From: an uncultured Flavobacteriales bacterium
GTDB taxonomy: Bacteria > Bacteroidota > Bacteroidia > Flavobacteriales > Vicingaceae
Direction of reading: 5' to 3'
Length of the DNA stretch: 11,356 bases
Assembly (NCBI GenBank): GCA_946886085.1
Contig: CAMPHX010000017.1
Coordinates: 1 to 11,356 of the forward strand
The first letter of the stretch is position 1, and each line of letters opens with the position of its first letter. This document shows positions 1-9,800 of the stretch, piece by piece. A model generated the notes under the pieces. It saw only the letters and a list, made by a program, of their open reading frames with translations, was not told the DNA's origin and ran no database searches. The position numbers and the translations under genes are program-made.

Positions 1-1149
1 GGACATATTGGCGAAAAATTTTCTTTTCAAACTGCGTTGTACGAAAATCAAGCTGTTTTCCCCGATTATATGGCAGCTTATGTGCGTTCAACCAATGTTG
101 TTCCCGGACAAGGAAGGGTGAAACGTTTTAAAGATAATGGTTTTGATTACAACGCTGCAACTTCTTATATTTCTTACTCTCCTAGTAACCATTTTAACTT
201 TCAGTTGGGCAACGACAAACAATTTGTAGGTGATGGTTATCGCTCCATTCTGCTTTCCGATTATGCTTATCATTATCCGTATTACAAAGCTACAGCTTGG
301 TTTGGTAAAAAAAATCAATTTCAATATACCAAAGTAAACACCGGATTATCGAGCCTAGACAGAAGAGAGCAAGGTTCAACTCCTGAGGAATTGTTTATGC
401 GTAAAAGCATGTCAGTACATTATTTAAGTTGGATAGCTACCAAATGGCTTCATTTAGGATTTTTTGAATCAACAATATGGCAAACAGAAGACAGCAGTGG
501 CACAAAACCTTACAATTTTATGCAGTTAAACCCTGTATTGTTTGCGAATACGTTGGTTACAGGTTTTGATGGTAAAAACAATTCTCAATTGGGACTTAAC
601 GCAAAAATTAAATTGCCAATAAAAACCATTCTTTATGGTCAGCTGTTGTATGACGGTAATAAAAATCATACTAAAACAGGTTATCAGGCAGGGGTAAAGT
701 TTTTTGGCATTACGGGATTAACCTTACAAGCCGAATATAACCATGTAGAACCTTATACTTACAGCAATGCTATTCCGCTACAAAATTATTCGCATTTTAA
801 TGAACCATTGGCTCATCCTTACGGAGCTAATTTTGATGAAATGGTTGGGATAATGAATTATAAATACAAACGATTATTTGTGCAAACAAAAATAAATTAT
901 GCTAAACTAAACTCTGAAGGAAATAACATATTTGTAAGCAACGAAAATACTATTTCAATCGTTCCGGAAACAGCAGATTTAATAAACATTCAGGCACATG
1001 CCGGTTTTTTAATTAACCCAAAAAATAATATGGCGTTAATGTTAGGCATCTCCCAAAGAACACTAACAACTGATTTTGGAGAACATAAAACAAATTATAT
1101 TTACTTTGCATTAAGAACTTCATTAAGAAATTTATACAGCGATATTTAA
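1..1149 (+). CDS. Wzi-like outer-membrane beta-barrel protein (5'-truncated by the window)
   Basis: The reading frame is open from base 1 (G-H-I-G-E-K-F...), so the start lies upstream. The in-frame TTG at 37 falls inside conserved sequence and is not a credible start. The visible 382 residues align with residues from about 128 to the end of the complete protein at 2192-3781, so roughly 125-130 residues including a signal peptide are missing. Shared blocks include GDGYRS-LLSD (fragment residues 77-86), HYLS-TKWL-LGFFES, YGQLL, a YSNAIPLQNYSHFN block followed by PLAHP-GANF, and a C-terminal YSD[IF]. Alternating polar and aromatic strands throughout and the aromatic-rich C-terminus indicate an outer-membrane beta-barrel. 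The family resembles the Bacteroidota capsule-assembly Wzi group; in E. coli, Wzi is an outer-membrane barrel that anchors K30 capsule. Two bases separate its stop from the glycosyl-1-phosphate transferase gene, implying an operon. The specific glycan role is inferred. Confidence 0.75.
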   Translation, partial: GHIGEKFSFQTALYENQAVFPDYMAAYVRSTNVVPGQGRVKRFKDNGFDYNAATSYISYSPSNHFNFQLGNDKQFVGDGYRSILLSDYAYHYPYYKATAWFGKKNQFQYTKVNTGLSSLDRREQGSTPEELFMRKSMSVHYLSWIATKWLHLGFFESTIWQTEDSSGTKPYNFMQLNPVLFANTLVTGFDGKNNSQLGLNAKIKLPIKTILYGQLLYDGNKNHTKTGYQAGVKFFGITGLTLQAEYNHVEPYTYSNAIPLQNYSHFNEPLAHPYGANFDEMVGIMNYKYKRLFVQTKINYAKLNSEGNNIFVSNENTISIVPETADLINIQAHAGFLINPKNNMALMLGISQRTLTTDFGEHKTNYIYFALRTSLRNLYSDI

Positions 1150-1151
1150 CT

Positions 1152-2195
1152 ATGGAAATAATTTTACCAATAGTAACTTCATTTTTGATTGTGCTGCTTT
1201 CAACACCTTCGTTTATTACTATTGCTAAAATGAAGCACCTGTTTGACGACCCAACAGAAAGCAGAAAAATTCACAGCCAAAAAACTCCATCTATGGGGGG
1301 AATGATGATTTTTGCCGGAATACTATTTTCATTTTTACTTTGGTTACCCATTAACGAAATGGGTGTAATTAAATACCTCGTTCCTTCCATGCTTATTATG
1401 TTTTTTGTGGGAATGAAAGACGATATTATTGGTACTGCACCCGCAAAAAAATTAGCGGCACACTTGTTCTGTGCTTTTATTATGGTGTTTATGGCAAATG
1501 TTAAACTTACCAGTTTGCACGGCTTATTTGGCATCCGAGAAATCCCTGAATATGTAGGAATTATGCTCTCCATATTTACCTATATTGTAATTATCAATGC
1601 CTTTAATTTAATTGATGGTGTAGATGGTTTAGCTGCTGGTGTAGGCTTAATTGCTGCTTCTTTTTTTGGTGCTTGGTTTTATTATGCCAACGATTGGACG
1701 TATGCTATTTTATCTTTTGCCATAGCTGGAAGTTTATTGGGTTTTTTAAGGTTTAACTTTAATCCCGCAAAAGTGTTTATGGGCGATTCGGGTTCACTGA
1801 CCATAGGTTTTTTAATGGCTGTTTTAGCTATAGAGTTAATAGAATACAAAGCTACAGACTTACCCAATGTTATCGATAAAATTTCTAAACCCATTTTAGC
1901 CATGTCTATTTTGGTATATCCTTTAGTTGATACCATAAGAGTTTTTACCATCAGAATTTTAAGTGGAGTTTCTCCTTTTCGTGCCGACAGAAACCATATC
2001 CATCACAGATTATTAGATTTAGGTTTATCACACAGGCAAACAGTAATTGTTATTTATCTGTTTAATTTATTAATTGTTGGAGGTGCTGTTTTTGCTCAAC
2101 AATTCAATCCAAGCTACGCTTTTATTACACTTACAGCCTTTGTAATTTTATCTACTCAAATTCCTTTCTTATTTAAACTGAAAAAGAAAAAATGA
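1152..2195 (+). CDS. WecA/MraY-family polyprenyl-phosphate sugar-1-phosphate transferase
   Basis: This 347-aa polytopic inner-membrane enzyme should transfer a sugar-1-phosphate (often GlcNAc-1-P) from a UDP-sugar to undecaprenyl phosphate, the first membrane step of surface glycan synthesis. Family landmarks appear in order: KIHSQKTPSMGG (39-50), the metal-binding KDDIIG (89-94), NAFNLIDGVDGLAAG (149-163), the catalytic FMGDSGS (209-215), and NHIHHRLL (281-288). The HIHH form points to the WecA/TagO branch and away from MraY, which ends in HHxxE; the separate barrel-gene context agrees. Roughly ten or eleven hydrophobic helices fill the rest, with a Lys-rich cytoplasmic tail (KLKKKK). Length is normal for the family. 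The ATG follows the upstream stop by two bases and its own stop overlaps the next start as ATGA, so the three genes are probably cotranslated. No Shine-Dalgarno is visible, as is usual in this phylum. The exact sugar cannot be read from sequence. Confidence 0.93.
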   Translation: MEIILPIVTSFLIVLLSTPSFITIAKMKHLFDDPTESRKIHSQKTPSMGGMMIFAGILFSFLLWLPINEMGVIKYLVPSMLIMFFVGMKDDIIGTAPAKKLAAHLFCAFIMVFMANVKLTSLHGLFGIREIPEYVGIMLSIFTYIVIINAFNLIDGVDGLAAGVGLIAASFFGAWFYYANDWTYAILSFAIAGSLLGFLRFNFNPAKVFMGDSGSLTIGFLMAVLAIELIEYKATDLPNVIDKISKPILAMSILVYPLVDTIRVFTIRILSGVSPFRADRNHIHHRLLDLGLSHRQTVIVIYLFNLLIVGGAVFAQQFNPSYAFITLTAFVILSTQIPFLFKLKKKK

Positions 2196-3781
2196 GAATA
2201 CTCCTCTACATATTCTTATTTTTAAGTGCTTTTCAATCTGTAATAGCACAAAATTTTAATGTTACTAATGAACGAACTTTTGAATACCTTTATCAAAATC
2301 ATTTAGATACAGCTGTTGATTTTCATACGGCAATAAAACCTTACAACAAAAAAGAAATTGACAGAATTATTCCTTACGATACTACCATTTCTCAATTGCA
2401 ATTAAGCACTTCAAAAGGGTTGGTCAATCAACTTTTCAACCGACATTTAATCGAAAAAAAAGGTGGTTTTTATCTTGCTGTAAACCCTATTATAAATACC
2501 GTAAGTACCTTAGAAAAAGCTGACATTTACAGTGAAAATTTATTGGAAACTAGTGCCGGAGTTCAGCTACAAGCTGCTTTAGGCGAAAAATGGAGTGCCG
2601 AATTTGCTTTTCTTTATGATTATTCCACTTATCCTAGCCATATTGATGCAATGATTCAAACCAAGCATATTAGTCCGGGGTATGGTTATACAAAAAATGA
2701 TGCTGCCATTTTTTCTCAAGGAAATTTAACCTTTACACCCAACGATGTTTTTACCATACAAGCAGGTTACGGCAAGCATTTTATTGGTGACGGTTATCGT
2801 TCTCTTTTATTGTCTGATGCTGCTAATAGTTATCCTTATTTAAAAGCTACTGCCAACATTTGGAAAATTAAATACATGGCATTGTATTCCAATCATCAAG
2901 ATATTCGTTTTACTGACGGAATTTACAGCAATTACATGCAAAAATTCGCAACTACACACTACTTAAGTATGAATGTTACCAAATGGTTGAACTTAGGCTT
3001 TTTTGAGAGCATTGTTTTTCAATCTCAAGAAAAAGAGTTTTACAGAGGCTATGATTTGTCTTACTTAAATCCTATTATCTTTTTACGTTCTACTGAATAT
3101 GCCCTGGGTTCATCTGATAATGCACTAATGGGTGGAAGCATAAAAATGCGTATCTTAAAAAAATACATCTTTTACGGACAATTATTATTTGATGAATTTT
3201 TGTTGGAAGAATTAAAAGCAGGAAACGGTTGGTGGGCAAATAAATATGGGGTTCAAGCCGGATTGAAATTTATAGAACCACTCAACATTAAAAGATTGCG
3301 TTTGCAATTAGAATACAACGAAGTAAGACCTTTTACTTACAGTTATTTTTATAGAAGTACTAATATAAGCACGCTTCAAAACTATGCACATTTTAATGCT
3401 CCGTTAGCTCATCCACTTGGAGCAAATTTTAAAGAAATAACTGCCTCAGCTTTTTATGCCAAAAAACGTTGGATTTTTGAACTGCACAGCACATTGGCAA
3501 AAGTAGGTTTAGATACCAACGGCTATTCTTTAGGTCAGGATGTTTATCAACCTTATAACAACCGTGAAGACGATTACGGATACTACACCCTCAACGGATT
3601 AAAAACCAACATTATAAATAATACCGTAAAAATCTCTTACGTGTTAAATCCAAAATCGAACATGATTTTACAAGCCGGAGTAACCAACAGAACGTTCACA
3701 AATAATTATGCGGATCTTTCTTCCAACATGTTTTTTATTGGTTTAAAAACTGCCATTACCAATAGGTATAGTGATTTTTAA
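2192..3781 (+). CDS. Wzi-like outer-membrane beta-barrel protein (complete paralogue)
   Basis: A complete 529-aa exported protein. A signal peptide (hydrophobic residues 3-14, predicted cleavage after Ala19 in SVIA-QNF) is followed by a helical N-terminal part (about 25-90, rich in Tyr, Asp and Lys) and then a long barrel-like region of alternating strands. Conserved blocks with the gene at 1-1149 include GEKW (from residue 131), GDGYRS (199-204) with LLLSD, TKWLNLGFFES, YGQLLFDE, LQNYAHFNAPLAHPLGANF and the terminal RYSDF ending in an aromatic residue, as expected for Bam-dependent outer-membrane proteins. Best match is the Bacteroidota capsule-assembly Wzi-like group; some flavobacterial relatives may carry a gliding-motility (RemB) label, which I cannot confirm. 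Its ATG overlaps the transferase stop (ATGA), so expression is coupled to glycan initiation. It is diverged from its neighbour along its whole length, so the duplication looks old. Confidence 0.78.
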   Translation: MRILLYIFLFLSAFQSVIAQNFNVTNERTFEYLYQNHLDTAVDFHTAIKPYNKKEIDRIIPYDTTISQLQLSTSKGLVNQLFNRHLIEKKGGFYLAVNPIINTVSTLEKADIYSENLLETSAGVQLQAALGEKWSAEFAFLYDYSTYPSHIDAMIQTKHISPGYGYTKNDAAIFSQGNLTFTPNDVFTIQAGYGKHFIGDGYRSLLLSDAANSYPYLKATANIWKIKYMALYSNHQDIRFTDGIYSNYMQKFATTHYLSMNVTKWLNLGFFESIVFQSQEKEFYRGYDLSYLNPIIFLRSTEYALGSSDNALMGGSIKMRILKKYIFYGQLLFDEFLLEELKAGNGWWANKYGVQAGLKFIEPLNIKRLRLQLEYNEVRPFTYSYFYRSTNISTLQNYAHFNAPLAHPLGANFKEITASAFYAKKRWIFELHSTLAKVGLDTNGYSLGQDVYQPYNNREDDYGYYTLNGLKTNIINNTVKISYVLNPKSNMILQAGVTNRTFTNNYADLSSNMFFIGLKTAITNRYSDF

Positions 3782-3793
3782 ATTCCTGAAGAT

Positions 3794-3883
3794 ATAAGTT
3801 TTAGTTTTAATTCCTACTTTCTTTCCTAATTTTTATGCAATTTTATAATTCATTGCATCTATCTCGTAAAACCTAAAACTTAT
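3794..3883 (+). promoter_or_regulatory. Nested inverted repeats in the macroglobulin leader, outer stem covering the start codon
   Basis: The spacer between the barrel gene and the macroglobulin gene contains two perfect inverted repeats, one inside the other. The outer arms are ATAAGTTTTAG (3794-3804) and CTAAAACTTAT (3873-3883), 11 bp each. The right arm ends on the A and T of the ATG start codon at 3882. The inner arms are ATGCAAT (3835-3841) and ATTGCAT (3852-3858), 7 bp with a 10-nt loop. In a transcript starting before 3794, the outer stem would bury the start codon. No strong promoter is visible here: the closest -7 matches are TAAGTTTT (3795-3802) and TAATTTTT (3827-3834), each one base off TAnnTTTG and without a TTG at the right distance. 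Regulatory function is inferred. Confidence 0.45.
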
Positions 3884-6800
3884 GCAAAAATTAACTTCCA
3901 AATTCAGCTACATTTTATTAGTAGCATTTATAAGCACTTTTTTAATTCAATGTTCTTCTCCTACTAGCGTTTCTGATGACGAGAATACCCGTCAACCTGT
4001 GTTGGTTTATGCCAAAGGTGATGTATATAAAGCCGAATGGAAAAAAGTAGATTCGTTAGAACAAAACGGCTTAACCAAATCTGCGCTTACCGAAGTAGAA
4101 AACATTGCCAAAAAAGCTGCTGCTGAAAATAATCATGAACAAATTGTAAAAACACTTATCGTAAAAGCTAAACTGCAAAGTTATGTAGAAGAAAATGCTT
4201 TTGTAAATACTCTCAACGAATTAGATAGCGTTGCTAAAGCTGCTGAATACCCTTTAAACCCAATGCTTCATTCTATTATTGGCGAATTGTATTGGATGTA
4301 TTATCAAAATAACCGCTGGAAGTTTTATAACCGCTCGGCTACCACCAACTTCGAAAACAACGATATTGCCACGTGGGATTTAAAAAAAATTACCACTGAA
4401 ACCATTAAACACTACCAACTTTCCATTAAAAATATCGATAGCCTAAAAAGAACGCCCATAGAAACTTTTGATGAAATTATTATCCATAAAAATGGTAGAA
4501 AATACCGTCCTACCTTGTATGATTTTTTAGCCCACCGAGCCATCGATTTCTTTATGAATGAAGAACCCAGCATTACTAAACCGGTATATGAATTTGCGTT
4601 GGACGATTCTTCTTACATTATGCCTTTTCCTACTTTTTCTAAATTAAAAATCTCATCAAAGGATTCGCTTTCATTAAAATATTATGCATTGCAAACCTTG
4701 CAAAATCTAACCAATATTAATATTAATGATACCAACCCGAGTGCACTAATTGATGTAGAATTGAAGCGATTAAAATTTGTAAAAAGTCATGCAGCTTTCG
4801 ATAATGCCGACACACTTTATTATGAAGCTTTATCAAAATTATACTTACGTTTTCCTGAAGATACTTCTACAGCTGAAGTAGTTTATGAAATGGTAAAAGT
4901 GTATCAAGCTCGTGGAAATGTTTTTAATCCCAACGAACCCGAAAAATACAAATGGGATTTACAAACTGCCATGAACATGTGCAAAAATGCCATTAAAAAA
5001 TACCCCAACACTTACGGAACAGATTTATGTAAACAATTGGAAAATGAATTGAACAAAAAATCCCTAAACGTAAAAACTGAAACTGCCAATATTCCTAACG
5101 AGCCGCTAAAAGCATTGATTTCCTACAAAAATTTAGATACCGTTTTTCATAAATTGGTAAAAGTAGATTATGACGATTTAAAAAAATGGAACGAAAATAA
5201 TGATAGTGAAAAAAGACTAGAAAAACTACTTGCTTCCAAACTGATTAAAGAATGGAGAACGACATTGGTAAATGATGGCGATTTAAGAGAACATTCAGGA
5301 GAAATAAAAATAGACGCCTTAGAAAAAGGTTTTTATGTATTGTTGACTTCTACCACAAACGCTTTTCATTTCAATAAGGAAGCGGTTGCTATTTCGCCAT
5401 TTTGGGTGAGTAATATCAGTTATCTTACCAGAAGAAATACCAACGAATCCATAGAATTTTTTGTTATGAATAGAAACACTGGAAAGCCCTTACAAGGTGT
5501 TTCGGCAAAATTGTACTACCAAAAATACAATTACACGTTTCGTAATTATGAATGGAAAACTTTAACCACCAAAACTACCGATGCCAACGGATTTTTTAGT
5601 GTAGGAAGCAGTAAAGAGTACCGTAATTTTTATGTCGATTTTTCTAAAGGTGATGACCGATTAAATACTGAAGACAGCTATTATCAATATCATTATTATG
5701 AGGATAATAAAACCCAAACTAGCACTATATTTTTTACTGATAGAGCCATTTATCGTCCGGGGCAGACGGTTTATTTTAAAGGAATTGTATTAGAAACTGA
5801 TGCCAACAAAAACAATAAAATCAAAACTAATTTTAGATCAACGGTTACTTTTTATGATGTGAATAATCAAAAAGTGGCTGATTTAAAATTAACTACCAAC
5901 GAATACGGTACATTTAGCGGCTCTTTTGTTGCTCCCAACAACGGGCTAAACGGACAAATGTATATTTCCGACAGCTACGGTTCAAAATACATTTCAGTAG
6001 AAGAATACAAACGTCCAAAGTTTGAGGTAAAGTTTGAACCGATAAAAGGTACTTACAAATTAGAAGAAAATGTGAATGTTGTGGGAAACGCTAAAACCTA
6101 TTCAGGAGCTGCATTAGATGAAGCTACTGTATCTTATCGTGTGGTAAGAAATGCTTCTTTCCCTTATTGGTGCTACTACCGTTGGGGTTATTGGCCGCAA
6201 TCTGCCGAAATGGAAATTACCAATGGAACCACCACTTCCGATGATAATGGTGAGTTCAAGATTGATTTTATTGCCAAAGCAGATAAGTCGGTAAACAAAA
6301 AATATTCTCCCACTTACTCCTACACGGTTTATGCTGATGTTACGGATATTAATGGCGAAACGCATAGTTCTACTACTTATGTGAGAGTGGGGTATAAAGC
6401 TTTAAACATCAACATTGGTATTAGTGATAAAATCAATAAAAATGATATGGATACCATTAGTTTTACTACTACCAACCTCAACGGAGAATTTGAAGCTGCG
6501 GCAGGAAACGTAAAAATTTGGTCGTTGAAAATGCCTTCAAAAATTTATAAAAAACGCTATTGGAGCAAAGGAGATGTTCACTTAATGAGCAAAAATGAGT
6601 TTGAAAAACATTTCCCTATGGATGAATTTGAGGAGGAAAACAATGTGTATAAATGGGAAAAGAGCATCAAAGTGTACGACCATGATTTTAACACCGCCAA
6701 CAAAAAATCGCTTCGTTTGTTTAAACTGCCAGAATGGAGTTCGGGATGGTATGTAATAGAAGCCATCACCAAAGATAAATTTGGTCAGGAAGTGAAAGAA

Positions 6801-9800
6801 ATTAAGTATTTCAATGTTTTTGGCGAACAAGAAAAACATCCTTCTACCAATGATATTACTTGGTTTACTCCGCTGAAAATTAATGGTGAACCTGGCGAAA
6901 AAGCAGAATTTCTAATAGCTACAGCTGCCAAAAATGTAGAAATCTTATACGAAATAGAGCACAAAGGTAAAATTGTGGAACAAAAACGTATTCCAATGAG
7001 TATTGCTCAGCAAAAAATAAGCATTCCAATTTTAGAAAAATACAGAGGAAATTTCCATGTGCATTTTATGATGATAAAACATAACCGACACTTTAATTTT
7101 ACAAGTACAGTTACTGTTCCACACACCAACAAGCAATTGGATATTGAATTTGAAACATTCAGAAACAAATTACTGCCCGGACAAAAAGAAGAATGGAAAC
7201 TAAAAATTAAAGGCAAAAAAGGAGAAAAAGTAGCTGCTGAAATGGTAGCAGCTTTATACGATGCTTCGTTGGATGCTTTTCGTCCCAATTACTGGGGATT
7301 AAATGTGCATCATTATGATTATAGTCAGCGATATTGGCAAAACAACAATGGGTTTAGCGATAAAAATGCTCAACTGTTAGCCAAAGATTGGAATCCGTAT
7401 TTGTATAACCAAAAAGCCATTTATTACGACCAACTCAATTGGTTTGGATTTAACTATTATCGATATAATTATGGATATTATAAGAACAGTTTGTATTCCG
7501 TTTCTGCTACAGGAGATGTAATGGAAGAAGAAGTAATGTTAGATGCTGTTACCATCAGTGAAAATTCACCAAAAGGAAAAGTAATGTCCAAAAAAGAAAG
7601 GTCTCAATCACCAAATAGATCAGAAAAAGATGATGAAGATAAAAATATGGATGAAACAACTGTTTCACAAACATTGGCAGGTGGAAAAAAACTTGCTGAG
7701 CAAAAACAAGATAATTCCGGAGGTTTAGACGAAGTAAAAGCCAGAAGCAACTTTAATGAAACAGCATTTTTCTATCCACATTTGGAAACCAATGAAAAAG
7801 GCGAAATCATCATCAAATTTACTATTCCGGAAGCTTTAACCAAATGGAAATTTATGGGTTTGGCTCATACTAAAGATTTGAAAACGGGTATGATTTACGA
7901 AGAAACGGTTACTCAAAAAGACCTGATGGTTTATCCAAATGCACCACGTTTTTTCAGAGAAAATGATAAAATGACTTTTAGCACAAAAATTACCAATCTT
8001 TCTGAAAAAGACCTTGAGGGAGAAGCAAAAATCTTCTTTTATGATGCACTTACTATGAAACCAATTTCAGATAAAATCCTTTCGGGAAAAGACACCCAAA
8101 ACTTCTCCACTAAAAAAGGAAAAAGCACATCTATAAATTGGCAAATTGCTATCCCGGAAGGTTTTGGAGCCATCACTTACAAAGTAATTGCCAAATCGGG
8201 CAACTTTACTGATGGCGAAGAAATGGCTATTCCGGTGTTGACTAACAGAATGTTGGTTACCGAATCGTTGCCACTGCCTGTTAGAGGAAAAGGAACGACC
8301 AATTTTAAATTCAATAAGTTATTGGCTTCCGGGTCTTCTTCTACAATGAAAAATCATCGTTTAACTTTAGAATTTACTTCTAATCCAGCTTGGTACGCTA
8401 TACAAGCATTGCCTTACTTAATGGAATATCCTTATGAATGTGCCGAGCAAACGTTTAGCCGTTTTTATGCTAATTCTATTGCGACACATATTGCGAATTC
8501 CAATCCTAAAATTAAAAATGTATTTGAAAGCTGGAAAAACAGTTCGCCTGAAGCATTTTTATCTAATTTGGAGAAAAATCAGGAGTTAAAAGCATTGTTG
8601 TTAGAAGAAACTCCATGGGTATTGAATGCTCAAAATGAAGGTGAACGTAAAAAACGTGTAGGCTTGTTATTCGATTTAAACAGAATGAGCAACGAGTTAG
8701 GTAGAGCAGAAATGAAATTGCAACAATTGCAAGTTTCTAATGGTGGTTGGACTTGGTTTAAAGGCATGCCCGAAAGCAGATACATCACACAACACATTGT
8801 AACAGGAATGGGACATTTAGATCATTTAGGGGTAAAAAATATTCGTAAAGATTATAAAACTTGGAACATGATTCAAAAAGCGGTGTTGTATTTGGACAAC
8901 CGTGTTAGAGAAGATTATGAATGGCTGAAAAAACACAATGTGGACATGACAAAAGACCATTTGAATTATGAAATTATTCAGTATTTATATGCCAGAAGTT
9001 ATTTCTTAGCTGATGTAGAAATCAGTTCTCGCAATAAAGAAGCATATAATTATTACCTGAAACAAGCCAATGATTTTTGGTTAACTAAAAGTCGCTACAT
9101 GCAAGGGATGATAGCATTGGCTTTACATAGAAATGGTCAGCCAAAAACAGGTATCCACACTGAGCAAAAAATTATTGCTTCACTTAAAGAAAATGCCATT
9201 TTGCATGATGAGTTGGGCATGTATTGGAAAGATAATATTAGTGGTTATTATTGGTATCAAGCTCCAATTGAAACACAAGCCTTATTGATTGAAGCTTTTG
9301 ATGAGGTAACTAACGATGCAGAAAGTGTTGAAGCCATGAAAATTTGGTTGTTAAAACAAAAACAAACGCAAGATTGGCAAACTACCAAAGCTACTACCGA
9401 AGCTTGTTACGCTTTATTACTCAGAGGAACAGATTTGCTGGCAAGTGATGAATTGGTGGAAATAAAAGTAGGAAACACGATTATAGATCCTAAAAAAATG
9501 GATGATGTGAAAGTAGAAGCCGGAACAGGTTATTTTAAAACTTCGTGGAGCAAAACGGAAATTAAACCCGAAATGGGCAACATTACCGTTACCAAAAAAG
9601 ATGAAGGTGTAGCTTGGGGAGCCATGTATTGGCAATATTTTGAACAATTAGACAAAATTACCACACACGAAACACCATTAAAACTAAGTAAAAAACTGTT
9701 TGTACAACGCAATACCGATGCAGGTCCTGTAATAGAACTGATTAAAGAAGGTACTACATTAAAACCCGGTGATAAAATTAAAGTACGTATAGAATTGCGT

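Noticed and set aside
37..39. TTG as a start codon for the first barrel gene
   Set aside because: The frame stays open to base 1 and the upstream residues (GEKFSF) align with GEKWSA in the paralogue, so the gene simply begins outside the window.
88..324. Antisense reading frames inside the barrel, transferase and macroglobulin genes (e.g. 88-324, 1271-1573, 1682-1951, 6114-6365, 6578-6839, 7007-7288, 9417-9712, all minus)
   Set aside because: They lie wholly inside well-supported plus-strand genes, show no recognisable domain, and have compositions expected of reverse-complement shadows.
2192..3781. Naming the barrel as gliding-motility RemB
   Set aside because: I have only a vague recollection of that label on flavobacterial relatives and no motif to separate it from Wzi-like proteins; no gld or spr genes are in the window.
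4701..4730. Small tandem repeat AATATT in the macroglobulin gene
   Set aside because: It encodes a short N-I-N-I run only, in AT-rich coding DNA, and is too short to count as a meaningful repeat.
7518..7560. A TonB-box or SusC-plug-like segment (EEEVMLDAVTIS) in the macroglobulin
   Set aside because: It slightly resembles the plug start of TonB receptors, but no plug domain follows; the segment runs into a charged low-complexity linker.
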